A stretch of 64,000 nucleotides of DNA. Source: Glandiceps talaboti. Lineage: Eukaryota > Hemichordata > Enteropneusta > Spengelidae. Both the position numbers and the translations under genes were made by a program. Of the stretch, positions 50,555 through 62,429 are shown piece after piece; position 1 is the first letter of the stretch; each line of letters starts with the position of its first letter. Below the pieces are notes generated by a model, which worked only from the letters and a program-made list of their open reading frames with translations, was not told the origin of the DNA and searched no databases. The stretch is taken from positions 18,354,625-18,418,624 of the forward strand of contig NC_135557.1 in the NCBI RefSeq assembly GCF_964340395.1, in the 5' to 3' direction.

Positions 50555-51900
50555 CTACAGCTCAGACCAACTGTTCACTAAGATATCAGGAAGACCATAT
50601 GATGATTTTCCAACATTTATACACATTAATGGAATAAAGAAGCCATCGCAACTCAGAAAAAGACTTTCACAGTACTCTGTATAACTTGACAGGTCCAGAC
50701 AAATTTTGCCAAATCCTCAGCAATAATACATCATGTAGCCACAATCATTTATATGTACTTACTTTGATGTAACCTTGAGCAGATGTATCCCAATCTGCCA
50801 GGTTTGATAATAAAGTTCTGAACACACACACACACACACACACAGCAAAATGGGGAGTTGTTTATATATAATATTTATATATCATATAATATATATTTAT
50901 ATATAATATCATGAACCACACTGTTCTGACCCAAATATTTTGAAGAGACTGAGTGATATGCAAATTAGGTGAACAAATGTAAATTTTGGTCAAAAACTCA
51001 TATCAATACATGGAGTTTCTTGCACTGCCATGAAACAACATCGCGTAAGAGGACAACAATTTATCAGCTTGCAGCACTGACTCCATAAGTATGCTTGTAC
51101 CTTTATGTCTGCATGTTACAGAAACCACAGTTGTATCATTAGTGTAGTTTTTGTACTAAAAACTCTTTTGTGATGCCAGAGTCAGTAATTACTGGCTGTA
51201 TAAAGGTAAAGAAGATCCTCTTTAAACATGGCGTGTATAAATGTTGGAAAATCATCAAATATAATTGAGCTGAAAACTGACTGCTGATATTTATCAGGGG
51301 GGGGGGGGGGGACGACGATACCTATCACGTGATATGGTTTGACCCCGAGAACAATAGAGTGTGACCCCACTGCACTACATTCTCTACAAGCGAGTATTTC
51401 TCGTTTTTCAATGAATTTTTCAAGATATATTCCACATTTGTTGTAAAGCTATAAAGCATCATCCCGAACTGCTTAAATAATATCAAAAACGTCCAGTTCT
51501 GAAATTATTTACGTTCGAATGCAGGAGACAGGTCAGCTAGACTACTTAGTCAGAGCTTTCGACGAATGCTATTTTCCGATGGTTTTTTTCACAGAAGAAC
51601 ACCATGTATTCAATGAAAAAAATCAACATTTATACATTTTGATTCATGATAATTTACGTTATATGTTGCTAGTAAAGTAACATGCTCACTACTACCATGA
51701 TGATGTAATGTGATAAAGACTTCTTTGCATTTTCACATCATGTACCGGTTTCATTGAATAAATAATGTGACAGAAAATCAAATGATTTCTGACAAACAAA
51801 ATTGTACAAACAGCTATGCCTTGTTCATACAGACATATACTTACAAAAAACAACGTCACACATATGTCAAGGAAGGGAGATGAAAGACACCTAAAATAGG
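50200..51900. other. Interior 3' region of the large transposon, non-coding
   Basis: Between the left inverted repeat and the stop codon of the element gene. Holds a TA repeat (50,518-50,551), a CA repeat (50,823-50,843), a poly-G run (51,297-51,311) and the sequence TATAAATGTTGGAAAATCATC in both orientations (about 50,600 and 51,240). No coding sequence recognised. Confidence 0.5.
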
Positions 51901-52797
51901 TAATTAGTTATGATTTTATTTTTTGAAAAATACTATACAGGTGGTCCTTGTACAGACACTCTATTTTGTCATTTTCTTTTCCACTCATACTTGCATAGGT
52001 TCTCAGAGATTCGTTTATTTTATGATGAATTGCCTCAACACCATTCTCTCCCAAAAACCCAAGACCAACTCCATATTTCTGTATCTGAGGCAGTACATGT
52101 TCTTCCAGCATGTGAAGCTTGGGTGTAATGGCTACGTGAGGAAAATGAACTCGGAGATATATGAAAAGCCCTCTGATATTAGTACCTGTACAGGAAAAAA
52201 AAACAGAACACAGTGCATGAAATACGATTGCACAAGTATTGAATTAGGAAGGAGTACATGCACTTAGTTTTCCATGTTTGAAAGAGGTATCAAACTTGTA
52301 TCCAACAAATATGTGTATGACACTGTACTTGTGTGTAAACAAGAAAACATTATCAGTATAATGCAGAACTATTTTTTGAATTTGTGTCCATCATGCAACA
52401 TCTGTAAAGGATATCTAGTTCTGATTACTTTTAGTCTTTGAACATTGGAGACCGAGATGTGTACGTGGAGAATAGTATGTTACACTTACGCAAGGATTCT
52501 ATTTCATCATCAGTCAATTGCCTGCACAGGTTATAGATATTATGACACTTGGAAAAAAACATGAAGAGTGGCTGGTATTTGTCATACAAATACTCGGCAT
52601 CCTCTAAAAACTCTGGACACACATCTGCTACCACAGTGACTGGAGTTGAACAGATCTTCTCAACATTTTCAGTCTACGCAAAGAGAAAAGACAATACAAA
52701 TATCAACTACTTGACATATTGAAATGCTACTGTGCGTGTTAACTATACACCAAACATCAAATTTTATGACTTAACCTAGCTGATGTATTATGTTTCA

Positions 52798-53885
52798 GGG
52801 GTCGAAATAATGGCCTTTTACTTGCCCCTGGCAAGTGATTTCAAGGCTTGGGCAAGTTGTTTTGAAAAGTACTTGTCCCAAGGGGCAAGGAGAATTTCTT
52901 TGATCAGGGATATGTTTTTGCCTGTGTTCATGCTGTACTTATCAGACACTGCACATGTATGATAGGATTTTGGATACATTGTATAACCATGGTGCCAACA
53001 AGTCTGGAAAATTATAACATTGTAGCAATATTGAGAGTCCCAAGGGGCAAGGAGAATTTCTTTGATCAGGGATATGTTTTTGCCTGTGTTCATGCTATAC
53101 TTATCAGACACTGCACATGTATGATAGGATTTTGGATACATTGTATAACCATGGGGCCAACAAGTCTGGAAAATTATAACATTGTAGCAATATTCTGATC
53201 ACTTTTCAAAACAATCTGGGCCAGCTGTCCTTGACGTACTTTGTTTACTCTATCAAGAAAACATACCTGGAATGACCAGTGACTCATTGAATATTGTTCA
53301 TCAATAGTAAATTACAGCATGATTTTTCAGGTTTTGGGTGTTTGAATCAACTGCAAATTTTACAACAGTCATTTTATTTGAAAATACTAAGGGTGCTAGG
53401 AAAATATAAACAAATCATACTGGGAGAAAAATAGTTGGTGTGGATATGGAAGGAAAGAAAATATATTGACATCGTGGAAAAGGAAATACTTAAAAAGATT
53501 TTACATCAGTGTTGACATAAATGTTAATCTTTATATTGATAGCTTATGAAAGTGCTGAAAACATTATTTTAACAACTACTTTTTACAAGTGAACAAAAAA
53601 TTGTATGCTATGCTATAGTAAGAATATTAATTAGGCCATGACAATTAATATTATTTAGGACACCTGTTTATTGTGGAGAGAATTTTTCAGTACCTACAGA
53701 AACTTTCAAAGTGACATTTTCTGATAATAAACAAAAGAAAGCCCAATCAATCACAACAGTGCATTTGTAAGCCACACAAAAATACCCCACTATTTGGAAT
53801 GGGCAAGCACTTTTTGATTTGGGCAAGTACTTTTTGTTTTCTACTTGCCCAGTGGACAAGCGAAATTGTTCATTATTTCGACCCC
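52798..53885. mobile_element. Nested non-autonomous element in an intron of the transposon gene
   Basis: Starts GGGGTCGAAATAATG and ends CATTATTTCGACCCC. Behind these 15 bp inverted ends both sides carry repeated CTTGCCC / GGGCAAGTACTTTT words. The body has no coding frame and contains a 162 bp tandem duplication. No clear target-site duplication was found. It lies between the exons ending at 55292 and starting at 52673, so splicing could remove it. Confidence 0.75.
52877..53197. repeat. 162 bp tandem duplication
   Basis: CCCAAGGGGCAAGGAGAATT starts at 52877 and again at 53039. The two units differ at only a few bases, so the duplication is recent. Confidence 0.93.
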
Positions 53886-56800
53886 CGTGTGTACAATCTG
53901 CAAAGAAGGAAATGTGGTGAAGAACATCAAATGTGACAAATTTGGATACATTTATCACATTAAATAGAACAAATATGTAATAGAGAAAACAGAACAATTT
54001 AAGGTGGTTACATGATGTACAAAACAGTACTGACATTTCATTTCCAACAACAGTTGCTGGATCAACTTAACATACACTGACTAGTATATTTGTAGTGGTC
54101 ATATACTATGGTTGCACAGGTAAGTCTTATTTTGACTTTTGTCATGAAAAAAAATATGAATATGGAACAATAAACAGTAGTACAATTTAGTAATACCATG
54201 GGAACTTACATCTAAACTTATTGTAGTACCACAGTACACATATTAAGGTAAAAGCCATGAAAAATATCAGCTCCCGACAGGACTCAACCACAGACAACTC
54301 ATTTGAGACATGAAATCATGCTCATAAAGTGTAAAGGAATATTTTGAGACTATCCTGATAGAGACAGAGTGTACTTGGTAGGCACTTGTAATTTACTCAT
54401 GAGTATGTTGGTACCTCATATGAGAAATCTTGGTTTGAGTCCTGCAGAGAACAATGTTGTAGCTATTATAAAGTCAACATGTACATTTGTATTTGACAAA
54501 TGTCTCTTTCTATGATTCTGGAATGTCCAATGTACATACAATAGATAACCTGCTTTCCACTTCCTCCACAACCTATTAATAATGGGTAAGTCTACTCTAC
54601 GTTGTGACTATCAATAACAATTGTGGCATGCATCTGTCATAAAAAAACAACACTATCATAGCCACTGATCAAACTATTGGGTTGTTCACAGACATTCCAA
54701 GTTAGAACATGCAAGATGAAGCTAACAAGAACATTTGTAATTGTATACTGAACAGCATGCATGCAAGAATAATTAATGCTGACAAACCTTACAACACTTA
54801 TCTACGTGATTACCAACAAATGAACACCCATGGTAGGCCTGTCTGTGTACTTTGATACTGGCCAAGGTCTTATCTAGAGCTCTAAAACAATACCCTACTT
54901 CACTAGGTAATGTTCTCTCTAAGCTTCTGGCTTCAGTTTCCAAGAAATATCAATCAGATCATGGCTATAGAGTTGCACTCACTAAAAGGGAAAAATTACT
55001 AAACAAAGTAGCAATATACTACATTTACACTAAAAGGATAAAAGCTGACCCTGATAGTAAGATTGTAAACTTTTTTTCCTGAATATTTAATCAATGTGAA
55101 TCACAAAATCACGATAAAACTACGATAGGTTTACTTTGATAGGTTTATCACCCAGTTTGAAAACAGAACACTTTTTAAAAGACATGCAAAAGTTCACTTG
55201 TTTCCTATAGTGTTTGTACTTTAGCAGAGCTGTGTGGGCATTGATCATTTCATTTACAATTTTTTTTTTGTTTTATATTAAAAATAATTACCTTCTCCTC
55301 AGCACTACATAGTAACTCTTCTCTTTCCTCTTGTAGTCGGTTAACTTCCCGTAACGGCACATCTTCTCTGTCATCTTCATCAAGATGTTGAAAGGCAATT
55401 AGTTCAGTTTCTATACATTCTGCCTGATCCCCCAGTTCCTCAGACTCAGAAGTCAACTTGGGTACCTGCATTTATACACAGTAATGAAAAGACTTGTTCT
55501 AATAATCAATATTTCTTTTGCTGATATTTCATTAGAACTGTCTGACTACAATACACAATACTGTCAACTACATGTAAGACAATGATGTGAATCAGTCTAC
55601 TGTCTAAGCCAATCTGATACAAAAGTGCATGTCAGACAATTGCTTGTGATAAACCAGATTTTAGGTTCCCTATCCTTACAATGTGGTCGCTCATAACTAA
55701 ACACAGCTTTATCATATTTGCCATACAACAAATATGTGAACTTTACTACATGCCTCATTCACGAAATGGTGTGAATTCCATTGCTGATCATGTGAAGCCC
55801 AGGCTGGAACAATGATATGTGGTCAGTATAAGTTATAACCTCAGCATAACCTCATGACCATATATACGTGTGTGCTCCATTCTGAACCGTACAATGACAT
55901 TACAAATGTAGTGTTGCATTGTTGAAATTTAGAGTTCAAAAAAAAAGAAAAAGATTTTTCTTTGAAACAACACAAAGTGAGCGTAGTTTGCAAAAAGTGT
56001 CTTGATTTGTAAAGTGTGAAAAGAAACATGTAACAAAAATATCACAGACCAAACTTAGGATTATGTGCCCTAGGGGTAGGATATACTCATTGTTCCACTG
56101 CATGTTAGGGGAATAGAAAATGTATTCTTGTAAGTTGTAGGTAGTTTCTGACAAATCTATAAAAGATACTCATAAACAAACTGACAATACCTGTTCTATA
56201 CCTTGAATTTAAATATTAAAATTTGCTGGGAGGATAACAGGTTCATCTACTTCCCCAGTCTTGCTTAGTTTCAGGAAGATCTTCTTGTCTAATTCCACAC
56301 ACTCAGTCTCGTGCATCTTAAAAAACATAAGATACACACCAAGACTAATGTGAAGACCAGGCACTGCTACCTGTGAAATAGAAGAACATGCAACAATGTA
56401 ATCAGCTGAGTGACCCCAAATCACTGCTATCATTACTTTTCATGTGTACTATTAATAACAAAGACTGTGATAACAAAATGAGTGGATTGATACAGTGACA
56501 AGGGAATTTGAAAAACAGTGTGTGTATTCCATGTTTGATATGAATCACAGTATATGTTGCTATCACTGCAATCTATTGTAAAGTTTGGGGGAAAAATCAG
56601 ATATTAGAATCCCACAATGATGAGAATACAGACAACATTGCACCCAAGCACAATCAAACAGACTGCCTATGTGCAATATTTTATTTACATTTCACCATGA
56701 GAAGGCTGTGTAATGTAATATTGTTGAGTGCAACTATGCCTTACAACAATGTTCAACCAACTGTATCTCTTAGCCTGTCTCAAATTGTTCTACAACTACC

Positions 56801-58486
56801 TACTATATAGCAGCAAGTTTATCTATTGATCACAGTGTAATCTTTCACTTCCTGATGTTTAATTAGTATACATTTCACCAGTGGTGAGTTAAGTACAGTT
56901 TTCAGGATAGGGACACTGTAGAATATCAATCTGGTATAAACAAAGTTAAAATGTTGTATTGTTTTCTAGTTGCCAATTCAATATCAAATGTTGGAGTTGT
57001 TTGTTTACCATCCGAGTGAAGTGAGCGAGTGTTTGTGTGTCATATTATCTGTGTAGTGACTAACCAGCCTTGGTCTTATAAACAATTTGAGAAACTTGCT
57101 GTTAGTAGGTAGTTTCAGCACAGCTTGAGACAGGCTAAAAAATATAGTTGGTTGAACATTGTTGTAGATTATGTATGAAATACATAATGCTCCGATACAA
57201 TGCCTCATGGGAAAAAAGCAGTATGAAATAAACATTATGAGATTCAGTACATTGTCTTAAAATTTTAGTTGCAGTACAGCATAAATTGATAGTATACTCA
57301 CTCTTTCTACTGGGATACCTATGAGAGGTGTGTGAATACAGTTGTGGAACAGTTTGGCCTTCCTCAATATTCCACCATCCTCCTTAAAGTTCTCATGGTC
57401 TGTCATGATGGAGTCTAATGTCCTGGCATCAACCGATGGTCTATCTTCAGGAACCAGAGAACAAATGTCTTTGGTTGTTAGGCACCAGAGACAGAAGTAC
57501 TTTCCTTTGGAACATGATCAAAGAGAAAGATGAATAGAAATTGGACCAAAATATTAAACAAAGTAGTATCTTTCATGTACCTCAGTTTGAAGTACAATGA
57601 ACAACTTCTCAGAAACTCACCAACATGAGAGAACATTGATTCACATAAAGGATGACTGTATACATGTGACAAGATTTCTGTAATCATTCATAGTGTACTC
57701 CTTACCACTTATAGGACTTACCACTGGGTCCGCTTAGTCCATATAGTTTGGTTAGATATTCGTAGTCTCCCATTACAAACATTGAAATCTCTACAGTAGC
57801 AAATGACAATAAAGTATATGTTAGCTAATGATGAATAGAAAGTAGACATATTAAAAACTAAAATGTAAGCGGTGTATACCACAGGGAAGAGGAATTGAAT
57901 AGAGTCAACTAATGTGCAAATGGTGATCATGAAACAGGTAGTAGGTTAATTGTGTTTTATCATTATTGATGTAGCACTTGCTTCCAGGTACAATCATCAG
58001 TGTAGGACAGGTAGGTAAATTGTGTTCTTCCATTGTTTGTATAGCACCTACAGTTTTACATAAAAGCATCATTGTAAAACAAGGATGTAAACTATCTAGA
58101 CCTATTGATGTATTGACCATTCACACAAGGGTCCATAGTTTAATGAAATGTCATATCACCCACTACTGATGGATCACTTACCTCCATGTAGAACCTTCCA
58201 GATTTTTTATTTCAACCGTGAGTGCCTTCGTTGCAGTTTCAAGATTATAATAGCTGTCAATGCCTTTATACATGTTGATAATAATGGTGTTGTTGATAGA
58301 ATTTGGATGGTCCACATTACAAACTTCCAAACACGTCTTCATAAAATCTCCCACTTTGTCCCCACCAACCTTGACCCACGCCTCTTCTTGTGGTATTACT
58401 CCATGCCAGTTCAATTTCTTACATCTAAATTGAGAGAATTTGACCAGATAAATTGAACATGAAATACATTCATCAAATATTGTGTG

Positions 58487-58580
58487 TGTGTGTGTGTGCG
58501 CGTACATATATACATATGTGTGTACACACCTATGTGTGTACACATGTTTGTGTGTGTGCGTGTGTGTGTGTGTGTGTGTT
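58487..58580. repeat. (GT)n-rich microsatellite in the transposon gene
   Basis: Two GT tracts (58,479-58,500 and 58,548-58,579) around a CACACCTATGTGTGTACACA segment, in the intron between the exons ending at 58648 and starting at 58424. Confidence 0.85.
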
Positions 58581-60544
58581 TGATAACTACAAGACATATG
58601 TGTTAATGTAACTTGTAAGGGAATTATATGATCACAGTTGGTATTACCTGTCTAGGTCCTGCAGGTATCTTACACAAATATTCTCCAAGTTGGTGCTAAT
58701 GCTTGGTGTTAGTCTGTACTCAGTACCTAGTTTGCCAGTCACTGGATTTTTCACATGAAATTGAAGGAACAGGCTCTTGGCTGACACTTTAATTTCTCCA
58801 GGTAAACTCTTTGCTTCCTCCCTATCCATGCCCTCACCAGGAAATTTTATTTTCCATTTTATCAACCACCTATCAATAGTAAACACAAAAATTGCAATGC
58901 AAATGCAATCATGTACACAATATAAACATATAAATAGTGATCATCACATCAAATTTTGGTAATGACGTGTGTACACTGTATGGATCAGCAGAACTATATG
59001 AGACAAACTCTCATCACCTGATTTGCCCTCTTTAATTTTGAAAAAACCCTGGTTGATGTAAATGTATCTAAAACCAAAAACATACCTTCGCAATTTTCTC
59101 AACTTGTTCCACGGAATTGACAGGTCTGCTTTGACCATGAGTCCAGTACAGGAGGGATTTGTGGTGTGGCCTGTACTGTCTTCAGAATGTTGTTAGCTCT
59201 CCTCAATTCAGTCTGCAGTTGTATTTCGTTTGATAGTTCGTCCTCCCCACTCAACACCCTTCGATGAGATTCTATGTATTGTGCTCGGTTTCGTTTTGTT
59301 GTGGAGGAGGCAGTAATACACTATGTCATAGGGCAAGGCGTATATGTCATATGGAATGGCTGGTTACTAAAAAATAAAAAACAGAAATAATCACATACAA
59401 TGTAGTTTGATATGTTGACATTTGATGTTTGAGAAAATCACAGTGACACTGTAATGCAAATAAATTGATAATGTACAAACAGGTGTTACAATAGCATGAA
59501 CTGCTACATTAATGTTAAATTTATGAAGTTTATCTGTCTATGATACCAAAAAAATACTTACTCCTCCTTTCGTTTTAAATCGCACAGGTGTTCCTTTCCT
59601 GCTGTCATCTGTCAGGTCAAGCTTTCTCTTCACACACTTTGTTGTGAGATCTTCAAAGCCAGGGGTTTGTTCAAGATTAGGTGTGGAAAGCAGTATTTCA
59701 ACTGCTTTTTTGGGGGACGTTTCTCTCCTTAAAATTGGGGTAGGTGAGATCTGTGGTGGTTGTTCTTCTGGTTGCAGTGGTTGGCGGGCATAGTCATGTT
59801 CTACACTAACTGGAATTGATGCAGATTGAACATGACAGTGTTCAACATGGTCCTGAAGCTCACTCAGTTGCACAACAGCTCTACAACCTTTCCATGCCAA
59901 GTCACATGATACTTTCAGTTCACAAAGTAAGTTCATTAAATGTATTGGTATGGGCAAGACAGTTGTTACTGTGATACTCTCTGCAAATTGGACATGTTGG
60001 AGAGCTGTGTACCCACTTGGTAATGCATGGTGCACAGAAGATGTGATGACCCTCACACATGAGCTGCACAGGTTCATCACACACTTCCTTACATATAAGG
60101 CAGTCTAAATTCGAAGTACTTGTGGAAAATCTCTCCACATACAGAGGAACTTGGGTTTTCAATGACTTCGCAGCCTTCAGTGTTATTTCTCCAACTAGAC
60201 TTTCTGATGAATTTTTATCTGTACCAGTAGTTGCTTTCTGAAACTTCTGATGTATACTACTTTCACTAGAACTGGTACAAGGTGCAGATGGCAACTTTAG
60301 TTTACTGGGCTTCCTCCCCCTCTTACTGTACCTGCGACATACACTGCAATCACCTGTTCTCGGATGTTTGCACCACTCTACATGTTCTAACTTCGAACAA
60401 CACGACTTTCCAGCCAAAGTTGACGCTTTCAAACGTCCTATTGTGTAAAATTATGTTGAATATTAGGAAAATAGTTTTTAATGATAAAGCGAGCCATAAA
60501 GAACATACCATTGATAAGAAATATCGAGTCATGACTTGGAGTCA

Positions 60545-60837
60545 AGTGACTTCAGGCGAAGTAGAAGTTGTGCGTATGCGCAAGTCGACCATGTTACGAC
60601 CCGAGCAAACGTTAGACAAGAAATGACAGAATAGACAAGACGTAGGTTGCATTTAGTGATCTAAAATTGTTTTCTGTACTTTTTATTGTCATCAGCAAAG
60701 GTATTGGTGGTTTTTATTCTCAAAATCCGTGCGCATGAAATCTGTGTGCAGTCTCGCCGTTTGAAATAGGGAAGATCGAACCATAGCGGAGTGGGAGAAG
60801 ACGTGTCAAAACCCAGTAGCGTATAAATCTAAAGCTA
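60545..60837 (-). repeat. Right terminal inverted repeat of the large transposon
   Basis: Reverse complement of the left repeat at about 85% identity with short indels (for example an extra CATGCGCACGG segment). It ends ...CCAGTAGCGTATAAATC at 60,829. The element gene starts within about 150 bases of its inner edge, so this repeat is likely to contain the promoter. It carries a TGCGTATGCGCA variant of the palindrome at about 60,571. Confidence 0.9.
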
Positions 60838-61029
60838 ATAATATATTCGCTCTACAACATAATGTTTACGAATACGAAAATAGCATTATCTGATAATAAG
60901 ATGGTATGCATAAGTTGTAAGACTGACAGGTCAAGTCTCGACATAGACGTAGCTTTGACCGGTGTTGAAGATGTGTCAAGAACACCAAGCTGTACTTTTA
61001 GTACAGAAATAGTGGAGAGATGATTTTGA
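60838..61029. repeat. Dispersed repeat block Y, copy 2, middle piece
   Basis: ATTCGCTCTACAACATAATG to GTACAGAAATAGTGGAGAGA at high identity to 22,371-22,560, then interrupted by a second element. Confidence 0.88.
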
Positions 61030-61036
61030 GCGTAAG

Positions 61037-62131
61037 CATAGGGAGCTCGTCTTCCAACAGTGAATAGGTTGCAATAATTAACAAATGATGTAGAATATAC
61101 AATAAAATGAGATAAAATGAATTTAATACTTAGTCTGGTTTCTTTTTTGACAGATCAAGAATGTACGACTTGATGAGTAATAGATGGATTAAAAGTGTGT
61201 ATAAATAATTACGCATGTGCGCATGTGCACAATGAGTAAGCTATTTTAATCAATATTTGGTGCCGTAGAGTTGCGGTAGACTCGAACACACAGTCGATTC
61301 CGGTCTATATTATTTTCATAAAATTACGTAAAAATAATCATTAAACATTAGTCGTCATATCTGTGTCTCTTCAAAATATACCTTTGAAAAAGAAAACGTA
61401 ACAACATCATTTGACTGATTAAACAAATACTCGTAAGTTTGCTCGAAACAGAAAGTGTCCGTGAACGAGGGCGATGTGGTTTCAACCTTACGACGAAAAA
61501 GAACACCAAAGTGTCCGACCCCTTCTCTTTTTAGCAAATGAGCAAATTGAGCAAATGCTGAGCTCGTGGAGGTTGAATTTTCAAATTCCACGATTTGAAT
61601 CATTCGATCTCATGATCGCGCGACAAGACAGAGAAGTAAATTCTATGACCGTTTGGGGCGCTATTCAATCGGTACATTCCACAGCAGTATCCCGTATATT
61701 CTATTTGTATTCCAGCGCGATTCGATCAAGTTAAATATATATGACCCTGCATATTATAATTATATATTAATTAGCGATTCAAGATACTGAATATAATGAT
61801 AAACAAGAACTTGACTGAACTTGTTGATGTTGTCTATATTCACGGCGTTATTCAATTTTGTTATAGACACCAGAATTGTTGCCTCAAGCCCTTGCTCGAA
61901 TCAATCTCTATGATTTGGGGGAGAAATGTATATGAATAAGATACATCCCCCCCCCCCCCAAATCATACAGATTGATTCGAGTGCCTGTGCATCAAGTCTT
62001 ACATTCTTGATCTTTCAAAAAAGATCCCAGACTATTAAAGTATTAATTCATTTTATCTCATTTTATTGTATATTCTACATCATTTGTTTATTATTGCAAC
62101 TTATTCACTGTTGGAAGACGAGCTCCCTATG
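61037..62131. mobile_element. Non-autonomous DNA transposon, 1,095 bp, with 7 bp target-site duplication
   Basis: Inverted termini begin CATAGGGAGCTCGTCTTCCA and extend about 170 bases inward at over 90% identity (to TCAAGAATGTACGACTTGATG on the left). GCGTAAG flanks both ends (61030-61036 and 62132-62138); the empty site in block Y near 22,570 has the similar GCATAAG once. A second, inner inverted pair (AATCAATCTCTATGATTTGG and CCAAATCATACAGATTGATT, 61,897-61,980) resembles a motif of block X. Frames of about 85 codons on both strands have no recognisable domain. A duplication of 7-8 bp would suit hAT elements, but this is uncertain. Confidence 0.85.
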
Positions 62132-62138
62132 GCGTAAG

Positions 62139-62420
62139 TAGAACATAAGTTATAACGGACGGACTTACGTTTACACGAAAAGAGAAATATAAAAAAAGTA
62201 CTTACGATGATACAGTACAGAGACAAACCGGCTTTACACGATGTAGCTGTAGAGCGGAGTTGGCTTTTATTACCTCATCCTCTGGCTTTTAGGATGTATA
62301 CAACGCAACTTACACGTAACTGCTGATAAAGGGATAAAGACTAGTACACGAATCAACACTTCCAAGCAGCGTCCATGTTTACAATGAGTTATGGGTAATA
62401 AAGCTGAGGTCATGGGGCCC
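62139..62420. repeat. Dispersed repeat block Y, copy 2, right piece
   Basis: AACGGACGGACTTACGTTTA to GGGTAATAAAGCTGAGGTCA matches 22,580-22,835, completing the interrupted copy. Confidence 0.85.
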
Positions 62421-62429
62421 GGGGATCCA

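Larger units (their letters stand above)
51908..60437 (-). pseudogene. RAG1 N-terminal-like zinc-finger protein fused to a transposase-like body
   Basis: Exons read: 60437-59562, 59320-59086, 58869-58648, 58424-58182, 57790-57722, 57504-57302, 56370-about 56209, 55465-55292, 52673-52490, 52185-51908. Exon 1 has a CxxC segment (EWCKHPRTGDCSVCRR) resembling the pre-RING part of RAG1, a C3HC4 RING (CLIC, CEGHH, CAPC, CPIC) and a following finger (SCDLAWKGC...HVEHC) as in the RAG1 RING-ZFA unit. The body has ADLSIPWNKLRKLRRW, KVGGDKVGDF, MGDYEYLTKLYGLSGPSG, KYFCLWCL, HNCIHTPLIGIPVER, VPGLHISLG, TPKLHMLEEHV, LGFLGENGVEAIHHKINE. It is not the RAG1/Transib core. Lesions: a one-base shift after the RING (about 59,960), a frameshift in exon 2, a stop at 56,209 before any donor, and an unresolved phase between the fourth and fifth exons. 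The first coding exon with the start codon is not identified. Confidence 0.8.
49913..60837 (-). mobile_element. Large DNA transposon encoding a RAG1-N-type transposase-like protein
   Basis: About 10.9 kb bounded by terminal inverted repeats of roughly 280-290 bp (left 49913-50195, right 60545-60837). It splits a repeat that is continuous at 22,360-22,400: the left flank GGCAATAATACAT and the right flank ATATATTCGCTCTACAACAT are adjacent there. The minus-strand gene of at least nine exons fills 51.9-60.4 kb. The exact end and target duplication are unresolved: AATAAT occurs at both edges (49903-49908 and 60837-60842), but comparison with the empty site supports an overlap of only AT. The RAG1-like zinc region with a non-RAG-core body recalls the N-RAG-TP transposons described from molluscs, a comparison made from memory. 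Confidence 0.85.

Noticed and set aside
57905-58120. Minus-strand frame LDSLHPCFTMMLLCKTVG as an exon of the transposon gene
   Set aside because: It has no convincing splice sites and no similarity to the motif order expected between the GGDK and GDYE exons. It is treated as intron, although the phase mismatch there leaves room for a missed exon.
49913-60837. Calling the large transposon ProtoRAG or Transib
   Set aside because: No RAG2-like kelch gene is present, the body lacks the RAG1 core sequence patterns, and the ends do not show the Transib/RSS CACAATG-type heptamer. Only the N-terminal zinc region resembles RAG1.
49903-60842. AATAAT as a 6 bp target-site duplication of the large transposon
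   Set aside because: The uninterrupted repeat at 22,363 has ACAT between AATAAT and ATATTCGC, which fits the left flank but not the right one. Only AT is certainly shared, so the duplication length is left open.
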